A stretch of 64,000 nt of DNA from SW4 sp042466115 (lineage in GTDB: Bacteria; Pseudomonadota; Alphaproteobacteria; Rhodobacterales; Rhodobacteraceae), in assembly GCF_042466115.1 (NCBI RefSeq), contig NZ_JAXHBQ010000001.1:1426001-1490000 (forward strand). Reading direction: 5' to 3'. A program made the position numbers and the translations under genes. Positions 42,785 to 52,277 of the stretch are shown one piece after another; positions within the stretch are counted from its first letter, which is position 1; each line of letters begins with the position of its first letter. Under the pieces are notes generated by a model. That model ran no database searches and was not told where the DNA came from. It saw nothing but the letters and a program-made list of their open reading frames with translations.

Positions 42785-44200
42785 TTAGCGTTTGGGGCTG
42801 ATGGCGAAGAAGATCACACCACCCAGCACCGCGCCGATAACCCAGGCATAACCACTAAGTGCCGCCAGTGCAGGCACCCAGACTGCCGCAATAGAAAAGA
42901 TCGCCGCGATACCGAACGCGGTCAGCGCCTTGTCGTTCCAGCCGTTGCCATAGTGGTACTCGCCACCGGACAAGTCATAGAGCGCATCGACGTTCAGCGT
43001 TTCCTTGCGCAGCATGTAGTAATCAACGATCAGAATACCGTAGAGCGGCGCAAGCGTGGCCCCCAGCGTATTCACAAAGCCACCAATACCGAACTGGCTG
43101 ATGAACGCGGTCCAGAGGCCGCCAATCACCAAGGCAAAACCCGATGTGATCAGACCGGCATTGCGAAAGCTGATTTTCTTGGGGGCAAGGTTGGCGATAC
43201 CGTTCACCGCAGGGATGAAGTTGGCCACAAGGTTGATACCCACAGTCGCCGCAAAGAACGTGATCGCGGCGATGACACCCAGAATGATGCTGTCTGTCCG
43301 CTCGACGATCTCGGTCGGGTTGATGATCTTTTCACCGTAAACCACGGCCGCACCAGCTGTCGTCAGAAGGGCCAGCGCCGAAAACAGGATCATGTTGAAT
43401 GGCAGGCCGGCAAGGTTGCCCTTTTTCATCGCGCTTTTGCTTTCGGCGTAGCGCGAGAAGTCGCTGAAGTTGATCATCACGGCGGCGAAATAGGCCACCA
43501 TCGTGCCGACAATCGCGACAAATCCGGCGATCTCGGTGCTCCATGTGCCTTCGGGGTTGGCGAAGATCGTGCGCGCTTCGCTTAGCAGCATTCCGTCGGA
43601 TTTGACCCAAAGCACGATCACAAGTCCGATCATGACAGCGTAAACAAACGGACCGGCAAAATTGAGGAATCCTTCGACCCAGTTCATGCCGCGCCAGAAG
43701 ATCACAATATGGAATGCCCAGACGATCAAGAACGAAATCCAGTCGACTCCGTCCAGCCCCATTACAAGCGTGCCGTGGTCCGCCCCGGTGAGTGAGCGGA
43801 TCAGCAATGCCACCGCCGTCGAGGCGAAATAGACCTGCACACCATACCAGAACACCGCCACCGTTGCGCGTAACACCGCCGGAAGCTTGGCACCTGCCGT
43901 GCCCATGCTGGCCCGCGCGAAAACCGGATAGGGAATTCCATATTTTTCGCCGGCCGCGCCGGACAGGTTCACCAGGAACATCACGAAAAGCCCCGCGACG
44001 ATCAGGGCTGTAAAGGCCGTCCAGCCGCTTACCCCGAACGAGATGAACAGCGACGCCACAAGCGAATACCCGAACAGCGACTGGATGTCGTTCGCCCAGA
44101 TATTGAAGATCGCGAACCACCCCCATGTCTTTTCGTCCTTGCCCGCCGGATCAAGCGTGTTGTGTTCCCCGTGTGCGCCTTGCGCCCCTACGTTTTCCAT
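42785..44200 (-). CDS. NCS1 family nucleobase:cation symporter (cytosine/purine/hydantoin permease type)
   Basis: A 471-residue membrane protein with about 12 helices, typical of NCS1 permeases. KTWGWFAIFNIWANDIQSLFGYSL in helix 1, LVNLSGAAGEKYGIPYPVFARASMGTAGAKLPAVLRATVAVFWYGVQVYF (signature region), and INFSDFSRYAES with SALALLTTAGAAVVYGE. The family takes up cytosine, uracil, allantoin or hydantoins with Na+ or H+; the substrate is not fixed. The start is ATG 44200; the frame stays open upstream but covers the promoter. Divergent from a GntR regulator that probably controls it. Confidence 0.92.
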   Translation of the reverse strand: MENVGAQGAHGEHNTLDPAGKDEKTWGWFAIFNIWANDIQSLFGYSLVASLFISFGVSGWTAFTALIVAGLFVMFLVNLSGAAGEKYGIPYPVFARASMGTAGAKLPAVLRATVAVFWYGVQVYFASTAVALLIRSLTGADHGTLVMGLDGVDWISFLIVWAFHIVIFWRGMNWVEGFLNFAGPFVYAVMIGLVIVLWVKSDGMLLSEARTIFANPEGTWSTEIAGFVAIVGTMVAYFAAVMINFSDFSRYAESKSAMKKGNLAGLPFNMILFSALALLTTAGAAVVYGEKIINPTEIVERTDSIILGVIAAITFFAATVGINLVANFIPAVNGIANLAPKKISFRNAGLITSGFALVIGGLWTAFISQFGIGGFVNTLGATLAPLYGILIVDYYMLRKETLNVDALYDLSGGEYHYGNGWNDKALTAFGIAAIFSIAAVWVPALAALSGYAWVIGAVLGGVIFFAISPKR

Positions 44201-44285
44201 TTCCAAACTCCCTCTTTTGTTCTGATCATTCCGCAGCGACCCGGCCGTTCCTGTGGCAAGAAGCCGCTTTGGTTGGTCTTTTTGG

Positions 44286-44295
44286 TTGTCGACAA
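44286..44295. promoter_or_regulatory. Perfect palindrome TTGTCGACAA in the NCS1/GntR intergenic region
   Basis: A 10-bp dyad resembling the TNGT...ACNA half-site layout of operators bound by FadR-subfamily GntR proteins. It lies 86 bases upstream of the transporter start and 147 bases upstream of the regulator start. A second perfect palindrome, TAACATGTTA, is at 44312-44321. Confidence 0.45.
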
Positions 44296-44311
44296 AAGCA
44301 AACACCCTACG

Positions 44312-44336
44312 TAACATGTTAGAAGAAATTCCTTCT
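44312..44336. promoter_or_regulatory. Second palindrome pair in the NCS1/GntR intergenic region
   Basis: TAACATGTTA (44312-44321) is a perfect 10-bp dyad, followed immediately by AGAAG-N6-CTTCT (44321-44336). The two overlap by one base and lie midway between the divergent genes. Confidence 0.35.
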
Positions 44337-44441
44337 GGTGTATATTTTGGAAATGCAAGAAAGTGCCTCTGCAATTGCCAATAAGCGAAATGCGCCAACC
44401 GGCAGAAGCGCCGGGCAAAAAAAGTGGAACCGGAGTTGGAA

Positions 44442-45107
44442 ATGCCAATTGAAAGCAAAGACCTACAGGCCGAGCGCGCGCATGCGGCACTTTTGGAACT
44501 ACTGCGTTCAGGCAAGCTGGGCAGCGGCATGTTCCTGTCGATGCCCAGCCTTGTCGATGACATCGGCCTGCCATTATCCAGCGTCCGCGAGGCCGTAAAG
44601 CGTGCCGAATCCACTGGCCTGCTGAGTGTCATTCCCAAGCGCGGCATCATGGTCATGACCGCCGATCCCGAAACGACGCGCCAATGCCTTGCCCTGCGTG
44701 CGATGTTTGATTGCGAAGGCGCGCGTTGCCTGATCGAAGGCGGCGCCGAAATGCCGCTGGCGCAACTGCGCGCGACACATCAGGATCTTCTGGACGCGGC
44801 CAATTCCGAAGATTTCCCCGACCTGTCGCAACGCGCGATTTCCACTGACCTGTCATTGCATGATTTGCTGGCAAACGGGATCGGGTCACGGCTGGCCGCC
44901 CGTCTTTATGCGGAAAACCGTGATCGGATCGCGGTGATCCAGAATTCCCGTCCTTTCCTGCCCACCCGTATCGTTTCGGCGATGAGCGAACACCTCGAGA
45001 TCATCGCCGCCCTTGAAGCCCGCGATATTGGTGCAGCCCAACACGCAATCCGCCATCACTTGCACAATACGCTGCGGTGGTGGGGCATCCAGCCGGATCG
45101 CGCCTAG
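44442..45107 (+). CDS. GntR family transcriptional regulator (FadR/FCD subfamily)
   Basis: A 221-residue regulator. Winged HTH in residues about 10-75 (AERAHAALLELLRSGKLGSGMFLSMPSLVDDIGLPLSSVREAVKRAESTGLLSVIPKRGIMV), then an all-helical FCD effector domain (TRQCLALRAMFDCEGARCLIEGG, LDLSLHDLLANG, MSEHLEIIAALEARDIGAAQHAIRHHL with metal-ligand-type Asp and His). The start at ATG 44442 is preferred over GTG 44424. Its divergence from the NCS1 permease and the palindromes between them suggest it controls uptake of that permease's substrate. Confidence 0.9.
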   Translation: MPIESKDLQAERAHAALLELLRSGKLGSGMFLSMPSLVDDIGLPLSSVREAVKRAESTGLLSVIPKRGIMVMTADPETTRQCLALRAMFDCEGARCLIEGGAEMPLAQLRATHQDLLDAANSEDFPDLSQRAISTDLSLHDLLANGIGSRLAARLYAENRDRIAVIQNSRPFLPTRIVSAMSEHLEIIAALEARDIGAAQHAIRHHLHNTLRWWGIQPDRA

Positions 45108-45204
45108 GCCAGATTGCCGCAGGCCTTGCGTGGGGTTGATTTTTCTGCGCCTGCAAAGTAATTAAGTTACAAATCTAAACCCCACGGGGAACATTTGTTA
45201 CTGA

Positions 45205-45672
45205 ATGGAACGCGACATGCTGGATAATATGGGTCACAACCTGCCCCGAGGCACGATCTGCATCGAGGATATCGAGATCGGCATGATGCGTTCCCTGCAA
45301 AAGCAGGTCACGGACCGCGATATCGAACTGTTCGCCGAAGTTTCGACTGACCGGAACCCTGTGCATCTTGATGATGATTACGCCCAAGACACCATCTTTG
45401 AGGGGCGCATTGCCCACGGGATGCTGACCGCTGGATTGGTGTCCGCCGTCATCGGCGAACAGTTGCCGGGCCACGGCACGGTTTATCTGGGCCAAAGCCT
45501 CAAATTCCTTGGCCCCGTGCGCCCCGGTGATGTGGTCACAGCCGAGGTTGAAGTGACCGCCATCGACAACGCCAAACGTCGCGTGACGATGGACACCCGC
45601 TGTATCGTGAACGGCAAAAAGGTGCTGGCAGGCGAGGCCGTGGTGCTGGCCCCGTCGCGCAAGTTCGACTGA
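45205..45672 (+). CDS. MaoC family dehydratase (R-specific enoyl-CoA hydratase type)
   Basis: A 155-residue hot-dog-fold protein. The hydratase motif is complete: ITDRDIELFAEVSTDRNPVHLDDDYA (here VTDRDIELF...), with catalytic Asp and His in DRNPVHLD, then IAHGMLTAGLVSAVIGEQLPG and KFLGPVRPGDVVTAEVEV. Such enzymes add water to trans-2-enoyl-CoA to give (R)-3-hydroxyacyl-CoA. A start at ATG 45217 is also possible. The upstream gap is A/T-rich with a GTAATTAAGTTAC dyad. ribF follows 36 bases downstream. Confidence 0.91.
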   Translation: MERDMLDNMGHNLPRGTICIEDIEIGMMRSLQKQVTDRDIELFAEVSTDRNPVHLDDDYAQDTIFEGRIAHGMLTAGLVSAVIGEQLPGHGTVYLGQSLKFLGPVRPGDVVTAEVEVTAIDNAKRRVTMDTRCIVNGKKVLAGEAVVLAPSRKFD

Positions 45673-45708
45673 TCTTGCACGCCCGCGCGGGGGCGGTTAG
45701 GCAGTCCC

Positions 45709-46647
45709 ATGCGCATTGTCCGAGACACCCAATTCGTTGATCCTGCCGACCGTGGTGCCGCCGCGGCCATCGGCAATTTCGACGGTGTGCATCTGGGCCA
45801 CCAATCCGTGATTGACGTCACCCGCAAGATTGCCCACGACATCGGCGCGCCCCTTGGGATCATGACGTTTGAACCCCATCCCCGTCAGGTCTTTGCCCCC
45901 GATGCCCCGCCTTTTCGGCTGATGAACCGCGAAACCCGCGCAAACCGCTTGGCCAAATTGGGGATCGCGCGCTTGTATGAAGTGCCCTTTACCCGCGCGC
46001 TCGCCGCCCTTAGCCCGCGCGCATTCGCCCAGGACATTATCGCCGATGCACTGGGCCTTGCCCATGTGGTTGTCGGCGCTGATTTCTGTTTTGGCGCGGA
46101 ACGGGCCGGCAATGCCGCCGATCTGGAACGGTTCGGCGCACAAATGGGCTTTGGCGTGACCATCGCACCGATCATGAAGCTGGCGGCAGGCGATGTGTCC
46201 TCGACCGCGATCCGCGCCGCATTGGGCAAGGGCCGCACCCGTGACGCCGCCGCGATGCTGGGCCATTGGCACCGGATTGACGGTGTCGTGATCCAGGGCG
46301 ACCAGCGTGGCCGCGATCTGGGCTATCCCACTGCGAATATGTCGATCGACGGGCTGCACCCGCCCCGCCACGGCGTTTACGCCGTCAAGGTTGACGTGCT
46401 GACCGGCCCGCACAAAGGCAGCTATGACGGGGCCGCCAGTATCGGCGTGCGCCCGACTTTCGGCGTGAACCATCCCAACTGCGAAACCTTTCTGTTCGAT
46501 TTCAAAGGCGATCTTTATGGCGAGCACCTGTCGGTCGCATTGGTCGAATACCTGCGTGGTGAGGAAAAATTCGACAGCCTGCCAACCCTGATCACCCAGA
46601 TGGATGCAGATTGCCTTCGCGCGCGCGGGATTTTGGCCGATGTCTGA
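45709..46647 (+). CDS. ribF: Bifunctional riboflavin kinase/FAD synthetase
   Basis: A 312-residue enzyme making FMN from riboflavin and FAD from FMN. N-terminal adenylyltransferase with AAAIGNFDGVHLGHQSVID near residue 22 (HxGH-like motif), PHPRQVFAPDAPPFRLM and DFCFGAERAGNAADLE; C-terminal kinase with GDQRGRDLGYPTANMSID near 205 (PTAN motif), GVYAVKVDVLTGPHKGSYDGAASIGVRPTFG and FKGDLYGEHLSVALVEYLR. The length is typical. Overlaps the YcgN-like gene by eight bases. Confidence 0.97.
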   Translation: MRIVRDTQFVDPADRGAAAAIGNFDGVHLGHQSVIDVTRKIAHDIGAPLGIMTFEPHPRQVFAPDAPPFRLMNRETRANRLAKLGIARLYEVPFTRALAALSPRAFAQDIIADALGLAHVVVGADFCFGAERAGNAADLERFGAQMGFGVTIAPIMKLAAGDVSSTAIRAALGKGRTRDAAAMLGHWHRIDGVVIQGDQRGRDLGYPTANMSIDGLHPPRHGVYAVKVDVLTGPHKGSYDGAASIGVRPTFGVNHPNCETFLFDFKGDLYGEHLSVALVEYLRGEEKFDSLPTLITQMDADCLRARGILADV

Positions 46648-47107
46648 GATTGAACGCACAGGCCTGCGCGACCAGTTCTGGACCCGTGTCCCCATGGCCA
46701 AGATGAACAAGGCCGAATGGGAAGCGATCTGTGACGGCTGTGGCAAATGCTGCCTGAACAAGCTGGAAGACGAAGACAGCGGCGAAGTCGTGATGACACG
46801 CGTGGCCTGCCGCCTGCTGGATGATCAATCCTGCCTTTGCGCGCAATACCCGATCCGCCATCAGTTCGTGCCCGAATGCATCGTGCTGACACCCAAGACG
46901 ATCAAGGACAACCTTTATTGGTTGCCGCAAACCTGCGGCTATCGCCTTGTTTACGAGGGCAAACCACTGTTCCACTGGCATCCGCTGATTTCGGGCGATC
47001 CGGAAACCGTCCACAAGGCGGGCGTCTCCGTGCGCGGGCTGACCGTGCCCGAATTCGAGATCGCCGAAGAAGACTGGGAAGACCACATCATCGAGGAGCC
47101 AATGTAG
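46640..47107 (+). CDS. YcgN family cysteine cluster protein
   Basis: A 155-residue UPF0153/YkgJ-type protein with a cysteine cluster: CDGCGKCCLNKLED, CRLLDDQSCLCAQY and FVPECI, which may hold Zn or an Fe-S cluster. WTRVPMAKMNKAEWEAI precedes and NLYWLPQTCGYRLVYEGKPLFHWHPLISGDPETVH follows, both typical of YcgN. The function is unknown. The ATG lies in the last eight bases of ribF, and the threonine aldolase gene starts immediately after its stop codon, so the three are co-transcribed. Confidence 0.93.
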   Translation: MSEIERTGLRDQFWTRVPMAKMNKAEWEAICDGCGKCCLNKLEDEDSGEVVMTRVACRLLDDQSCLCAQYPIRHQFVPECIVLTPKTIKDNLYWLPQTCGYRLVYEGKPLFHWHPLISGDPETVHKAGVSVRGLTVPEFEIAEEDWEDHIIEEPM

Positions 47108-48157
47108 ATGTTTTTCGCCTCTGACAACACAGGACCGGCCCACCCCAAGGTGATGGAGGCGCTGGCGCGCGCCAATGACGGATACGCCATGCCTTATGGT
47201 GTCGATCCGATCATGGAAGATGTCCGCGCCATGATCCGCGACCAGTTCGAAGCCCCCGAGGCGGCGGTCTATCTGGTCGCCACCGGCACGGCAGCCAATT
47301 CCATCGCGCTTGGCACCCTCGCCCAACCTTGGGAAACGGTGTTTTGTTCTCCCGAGGCGCATATCCACGAAGACGAATGCAATGCGCCGGAATTCTACAT
47401 GGGCGGTGCGAAACTGACACTGGTGCCGTCGGTTGATGCAAAAATGACGCCGGATGCCTTGCGCGCGTCCATTGCCTTTGAAGAAGGGCGCGGCGTGCAT
47501 GGGCCGCAGCGCGGGCCTGTGTCGATTACACAGGTGACGGAACGTGGCACGATTTACAGCTTGGATGAACTGAAAGCGCTGACGGCAGTGGCCAAGGAAT
47601 TCGGCCTTGCCACCCATCTGGACGGCGCGCGCTTTGCCAATGCTGTTGTCGCGCTGGGCTGCACACCTGCGGAAATGACGTGGAAAGCAGGGATCGACGG
47701 GGTCAGCTTTGGCGGCACCAAGAACGGGTTGATCGGCGTCGAAGCCGTGATCTTTTTCGATCCCAAACACGCATGGGAGTTCGAGCTGCGCCGCAAACGC
47801 GGGGCGCATCTGTTTTCCAAGCACCGTTTCCTTTCCGCGCAGATGCAGGCCTATCTAACCGACGGGCTTTGGCTGGATACCGCGCGCATGGCCAATGCCA
47901 ATGCCGCGCGTCTGGCCAAGGGGCTGACCGACAGCGGCTATGCCCAAATGATGTATCCGCCCCAAGCCAACATGATCTTTGCCGAATGGCCCCGCGAAGG
48001 GCACCAGCGCCTACATGATGCAGGCGCGGTTTACTATGTGTGGGCGGGCGAACTGAAGGGCGATAATCCAGCCGAACCCCTACAGGCACGGCTGGTCTGC
48101 GACTGGTCCATCGGGAACGAAGGCATAGACCGTTTTCTGGACGCGCTGCGCGGCTAA
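47108..48157 (+). CDS. Low-specificity L-threonine aldolase
   Basis: A 349-residue PLP enzyme of fold type I that cleaves threonine or allo-threonine to glycine and acetaldehyde. FASDNTGPAHPKVMEALARANDGYAMPYGVDPIMEDV at the N-terminus, FCSPEAHIHEDECNAPEFYMGG, THLDGARFANAVVALG near residue 175 and the PLP Lys in VSFGGTKNGLIG near 202. The start codon abuts the preceding gene's stop. Its stop shares bases with that of the convergent isomerase pseudogene (CTAA). Confidence 0.93.
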   Translation: MFFASDNTGPAHPKVMEALARANDGYAMPYGVDPIMEDVRAMIRDQFEAPEAAVYLVATGTAANSIALGTLAQPWETVFCSPEAHIHEDECNAPEFYMGGAKLTLVPSVDAKMTPDALRASIAFEEGRGVHGPQRGPVSITQVTERGTIYSLDELKALTAVAKEFGLATHLDGARFANAVVALGCTPAEMTWKAGIDGVSFGGTKNGLIGVEAVIFFDPKHAWEFELRRKRGAHLFSKHRFLSAQMQAYLTDGLWLDTARMANANAARLAKGLTDSGYAQMMYPPQANMIFAEWPREGHQRLHDAGAVYYVWAGELKGDNPAEPLQARLVCDWSIGNEGIDRFLDALRG

Positions 48158-48752
48158 AGCGCGCCCGACAGGAAAGCGTCCAGATCCTCGATCCGGTCCT
48201 GCCCCCAGAACCTCTCGTCGGTGTCGGTAATATAGAACGGCGCACCGAAGGCACCTGCCAATACCGCGTCTTCAAGGTTCTTGGCATAGGTTTCGGCACC
48301 CGCGAGCAGGCCACTGTCGGCCAGCGCCGGATCAAAGCCGCATTCCACAAGGCAATCCTTGATAACCTCGTCATCGGCGATGTCGCGTTTGTCGGCCCAG
48401 CAGGACCGCGTGATCGCATGCACCAAAGCGCCAAGATTGCCATCACCATTCTTTTGCGCAGCGATGAACGCGTATGACGCGGGCGCAGGGTTTGTCGGCC
48501 AATGGGGGGATCGACCTTCAGTTTCAAACCCAACTTGGCCGCCTGACGGCGCAACTCCTGACGGCGCAATTCCTGCCGCCCTTCGGGGCGTTCAAACGGG
48601 GGCGTCCCGCCGGTCCGGGCAAACAGGGCCATGATGTCCAGAGGCTTGTAAGTGATCGTCGCGCCATGTTTCACCGCAACAGCCTCGAGCCGCGTGCCTG
48701 CAAGGTAGGTATTGGGCGACAGGACGGAAAAATAGTAGTCAATATGCGGCAT
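48154..48752 (-). pseudogene. 2-hydroxychromene-2-carboxylate isomerase/DsbA family gene with a frameshift
   Basis: The first part encodes MPHIDYYFSVLSPNTYLAG, PLDIMALFARTGG and KLGLKLKVDPP, typical of the HCCA isomerase (kappa GST/DsbA) family. In another frame the protein continues HWPTNPAPASYAFIAAQKN and then VHAITRSCWADKRD to GAPFYITDTDERFWGQDRIEDLDAFL. The two are joined by inserting one base in the C6 run (G6 on the plus strand, 48504-48509); with seven bases the DPPHWPTNPAP sequence of the family is restored at normal length (about 200 residues). Either a real inactivating deletion, slippage at a homopolymer, or a sequencing error. The product would be a glutathione-dependent isomerase. 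Confidence 0.85.
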
Positions 48753-48863
48753 TTGGGCCTCCTATGCGCCTCGTTTCTTTGCCTGATGCTAGACCCATGC
48801 TAAGCGGTGTCAACGTTACGAATTTGTCACCTTCGCTGGGGTGATCAGCCCCGGGGGAAGACC

Positions 48864-49883
48864 ATGGCAAACATCCACGAACCAAAACTCATTTCCGGCA
48901 ATGCGAACATGCCGCTGGCCAAAGGCATCGCCAAGCGCATGTCCATGCATCGCGGAATGAATGTCGGGCTGGTCGACGCACGTGTCGAACGGTTCAACGA
49001 CGGCGAGATTTTCGTCGAAGTCTTCGAGAACGTGCGCGGCGAGGATATGTTCATCCTGCAACCCACGTCCAACCCTGCCAACGACAACCTGATGGAACTG
49101 CTGATCATCGCCGATGCCCTGCGCCGGTCGTCTGCGGCACGCATCACCGCCGTGATCCCCTATTTCGGCTATGCCCGACAGGATCGCCGCAGCAAGGCGC
49201 GCACACCGATCACGGCCAAACTGGTCGCCAACATGCTGGTCGAGGCGGGCGTGGAACGCATCCTGACCCTTGATCTGCACGCGACCCAAATTCAGGGCTT
49301 TTTCGATATTCCCGTGGACAACCTTTACGCCAGCCCGATTTACGCGCTGGACGTCAAGCACCACTTCAAGGGACAAATGGACGATGTCATGGTTGTATCC
49401 CCCGATGTGGGTGGCGTGGCCCGCGCCCGCGATCTGGCGCAACGCATCGGCGCGCCCCTGTCGATTGTCGACAAACGGCGCGGCAAACCCGGTGAAGTGG
49501 CCGAAATGACGGTGATCGGTGACGTCAAGGACCGCACCTGCCTGATCGTGGACGATATCGTCGATACGGCCGGCACCCTGTGCAAGGCAGCCGAAGTCTT
49601 GCTGGAACACGGCGCCAAAGAGGTGCACGCCTATATCACCCACGGTGTCCTGTCCGGCCCCGCAGTCGAGCGGGTCAGCAAATCGGTGATGAAGAACCTT
49701 GTCATCACCGACACCATTCAGGCCACCGAAGCCGTCACGGCCTGCCCCAACATCCGTATCGTTCCGACAGCACCCATGTTCGCCCAAGCGATTCTGAACA
49801 CCTGGAGCGGCACATCGGTGTCGTCCCTGTTCGATCACAACACGCTGGGTCCGATCTATGAAGGCATGTATTCAGGCGCTTAG
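48864..49883 (+). CDS. prs: Ribose-phosphate pyrophosphokinase
   Basis: A 339-residue enzyme making PRPP from ribose 5-phosphate and ATP, precursor of purines, pyrimidines, histidine and NAD. FNDGEIFVEVFENVRGEDMFILQPTSNPANDNLMELLIIADALRRSSAARITAVIPYFGYARQDRR, TLDLHATQIQGFFDIPVDNLYA, VVSPDVGGVARAR and the PRPP loop CLIVDDIVDTAGTLCKAA near residue 230. It is about 20 residues longer than E. coli Prs, mainly at the C-terminus (SSLFDHNTLGPIYEGMYSGA). A GGGGGAAG ribosome binding site precedes the ATG. Confidence 0.98.
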   Translation: MANIHEPKLISGNANMPLAKGIAKRMSMHRGMNVGLVDARVERFNDGEIFVEVFENVRGEDMFILQPTSNPANDNLMELLIIADALRRSSAARITAVIPYFGYARQDRRSKARTPITAKLVANMLVEAGVERILTLDLHATQIQGFFDIPVDNLYASPIYALDVKHHFKGQMDDVMVVSPDVGGVARARDLAQRIGAPLSIVDKRRGKPGEVAEMTVIGDVKDRTCLIVDDIVDTAGTLCKAAEVLLEHGAKEVHAYITHGVLSGPAVERVSKSVMKNLVITDTIQATEAVTACPNIRIVPTAPMFAQAILNTWSGTSVSSLFDHNTLGPIYEGMYSGA

Positions 49884-49892
49884 GGCGCGGCC

Positions 49893-50243
49893 CTAGTAAA
49901 GTTCCCATTCGTCGCCGTGGGGCACTTCGCCAATCGCTTGCCAACTGACGCGGACGCGCGCGACCTTGGTGTCGCCCCATGTGCGGAACACAATCGCGAA
50001 CCCTTCGCAGGTGACGTCTTCGGCCTGCACATCGGCGCGGGCATTGGCGGCGTTCGACATATCCCACATGGAAATCGACACGCGCACGGCAGGGAGTTCG
50101 CGGAAAACTTCGCTGAACTGCACATGTGCACGGGTCACGCGGGGGCCTTCGCCGGTCCACATGTCACCGTCGTGCTCGAAGTCGGAAAACAGGACAACAT
50201 CGCCCTGATCGACACCGACCAAATGATTTCTTAGCCTTTTCAT
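49893..50243 (-). CDS. H-type lectin domain protein
   Basis: A 116-residue protein composed of one H-type lectin (Helix pomatia agglutinin-like) domain: GDVVLFSDFEHDGDMWTGEGPRVTRAHVQFSEVFRELPAVRVSISMWDMSNAANARADVQAEDVTCEGFAIVFRTWGDTKVARVRVSWQAIG. Animal H-type lectins bind GalNAc on cell surfaces; the bacterial family's ligand is unknown. No signal peptide is present, so it would remain cytosolic unless exported by an unusual route. Convergent with prs, ten bases from its stop. Confidence 0.85.
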   Translation of the reverse strand: MKRLRNHLVGVDQGDVVLFSDFEHDGDMWTGEGPRVTRAHVQFSEVFRELPAVRVSISMWDMSNAANARADVQAEDVTCEGFAIVFRTWGDTKVARVRVSWQAIGEVPHGDEWELY

Positions 50244-50288
50244 TGCCTTACGCTATCTTCCCGCAAAGTCCCCTATACCTCTTTCCCA

Positions 50289-50301
50289 TTAGGTAACCTA
50301 A
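50289..50301. promoter_or_regulatory. Perfect dyad TTAGGT-A-ACCTAA upstream of the H-type lectin gene
   Basis: A 6-1-6 palindrome centred 52 bases upstream of the lectin start codon, in the promoter zone. The regulator is unknown. Confidence 0.35.
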
Positions 50302-50332
50302 AAATGGGGCAATAATAGGCCCTAAAACGATA

Positions 50333-50356
50333 AAGCCCCACACAATGGCGGGGCTT
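50333..50356 (-). terminator. Terminator of the atpHAGDC operon
   Basis: AAGCCCC (50333-50339) pairs with GGGGCTT (50350-50356); on the minus strand the stem is followed by TATCGTTTT. It lies 24 bases after the atpC stop codon. Confidence 0.8.
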
Positions 50357-50380
50357 ATCAGTCATTCATGAACCAGACCT

Positions 50381-50806
50381 TTAAGTGCGGCTGCTAAGAC
50401 CCATGTGATCGCCCATGGCGACCATATCCGCCAAAAGCTTGGCCGCGTCATCAACGGGGCCGGGCTCGTTCTTGAAGGTCTCTTTCAGCGTCTCGTGCGC
50501 GGCTTTTGCCTCGTCCATCATGCGGTCAAAGATCTCTTGCGTGACCTCGTCGCGCGGCAGGGCTTTTTCAGCCAGAACCGATACGCCGCCGGCAGTGATT
50601 TCAGCGAAACCACCCGAAACAACGTATTCATCCGTGCTGCCACCATGCACAACGCGCAATATTCCGGGGCGCAGGGTGGTGATGGTTGGCGCGTGATCGG
50701 GCATTGCCGTCAAATCGCCATCCGCACCGGGAATCTGCACTTCGGACGCCTCGAGTGATGCCAAAAGGCGCTCGGGCGAGACCAGATCGAATTGTAGGTT
50801 TGCCAT
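50381..50806 (-). CDS. atpC: F0F1 ATP synthase subunit epsilon
   Basis: A 141-residue epsilon subunit of the F1 central stalk, which couples rotation and can inhibit ATP hydrolysis. LQFDLVSPERLLASLEASEVQIPGADGDLTAMPDHAPTITTLRPGIL and VVSGGFAEITAGGVSVLAEKA form the N-terminal beta sandwich; the C-terminal helical part (EIFDRMMDEAKAAHETL) is shorter than in E. coli, as in other alphaproteobacteria. Last gene of the operon, 19 bases after atpD. Confidence 0.97.
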   Translation of the reverse strand: MANLQFDLVSPERLLASLEASEVQIPGADGDLTAMPDHAPTITTLRPGILRVVHGGSTDEYVVSGGFAEITAGGVSVLAEKALPRDEVTQEIFDRMMDEAKAAHETLKETFKNEPGPVDDAAKLLADMVAMGDHMGLSSRT

Positions 50807-50825
50807 ATCGGCTCCTTAACTCGGC

Positions 50826-52259
<1,434 letters not shown>

Positions 52260-52277
52260 GTTTCGGTCTCCGGTTCG

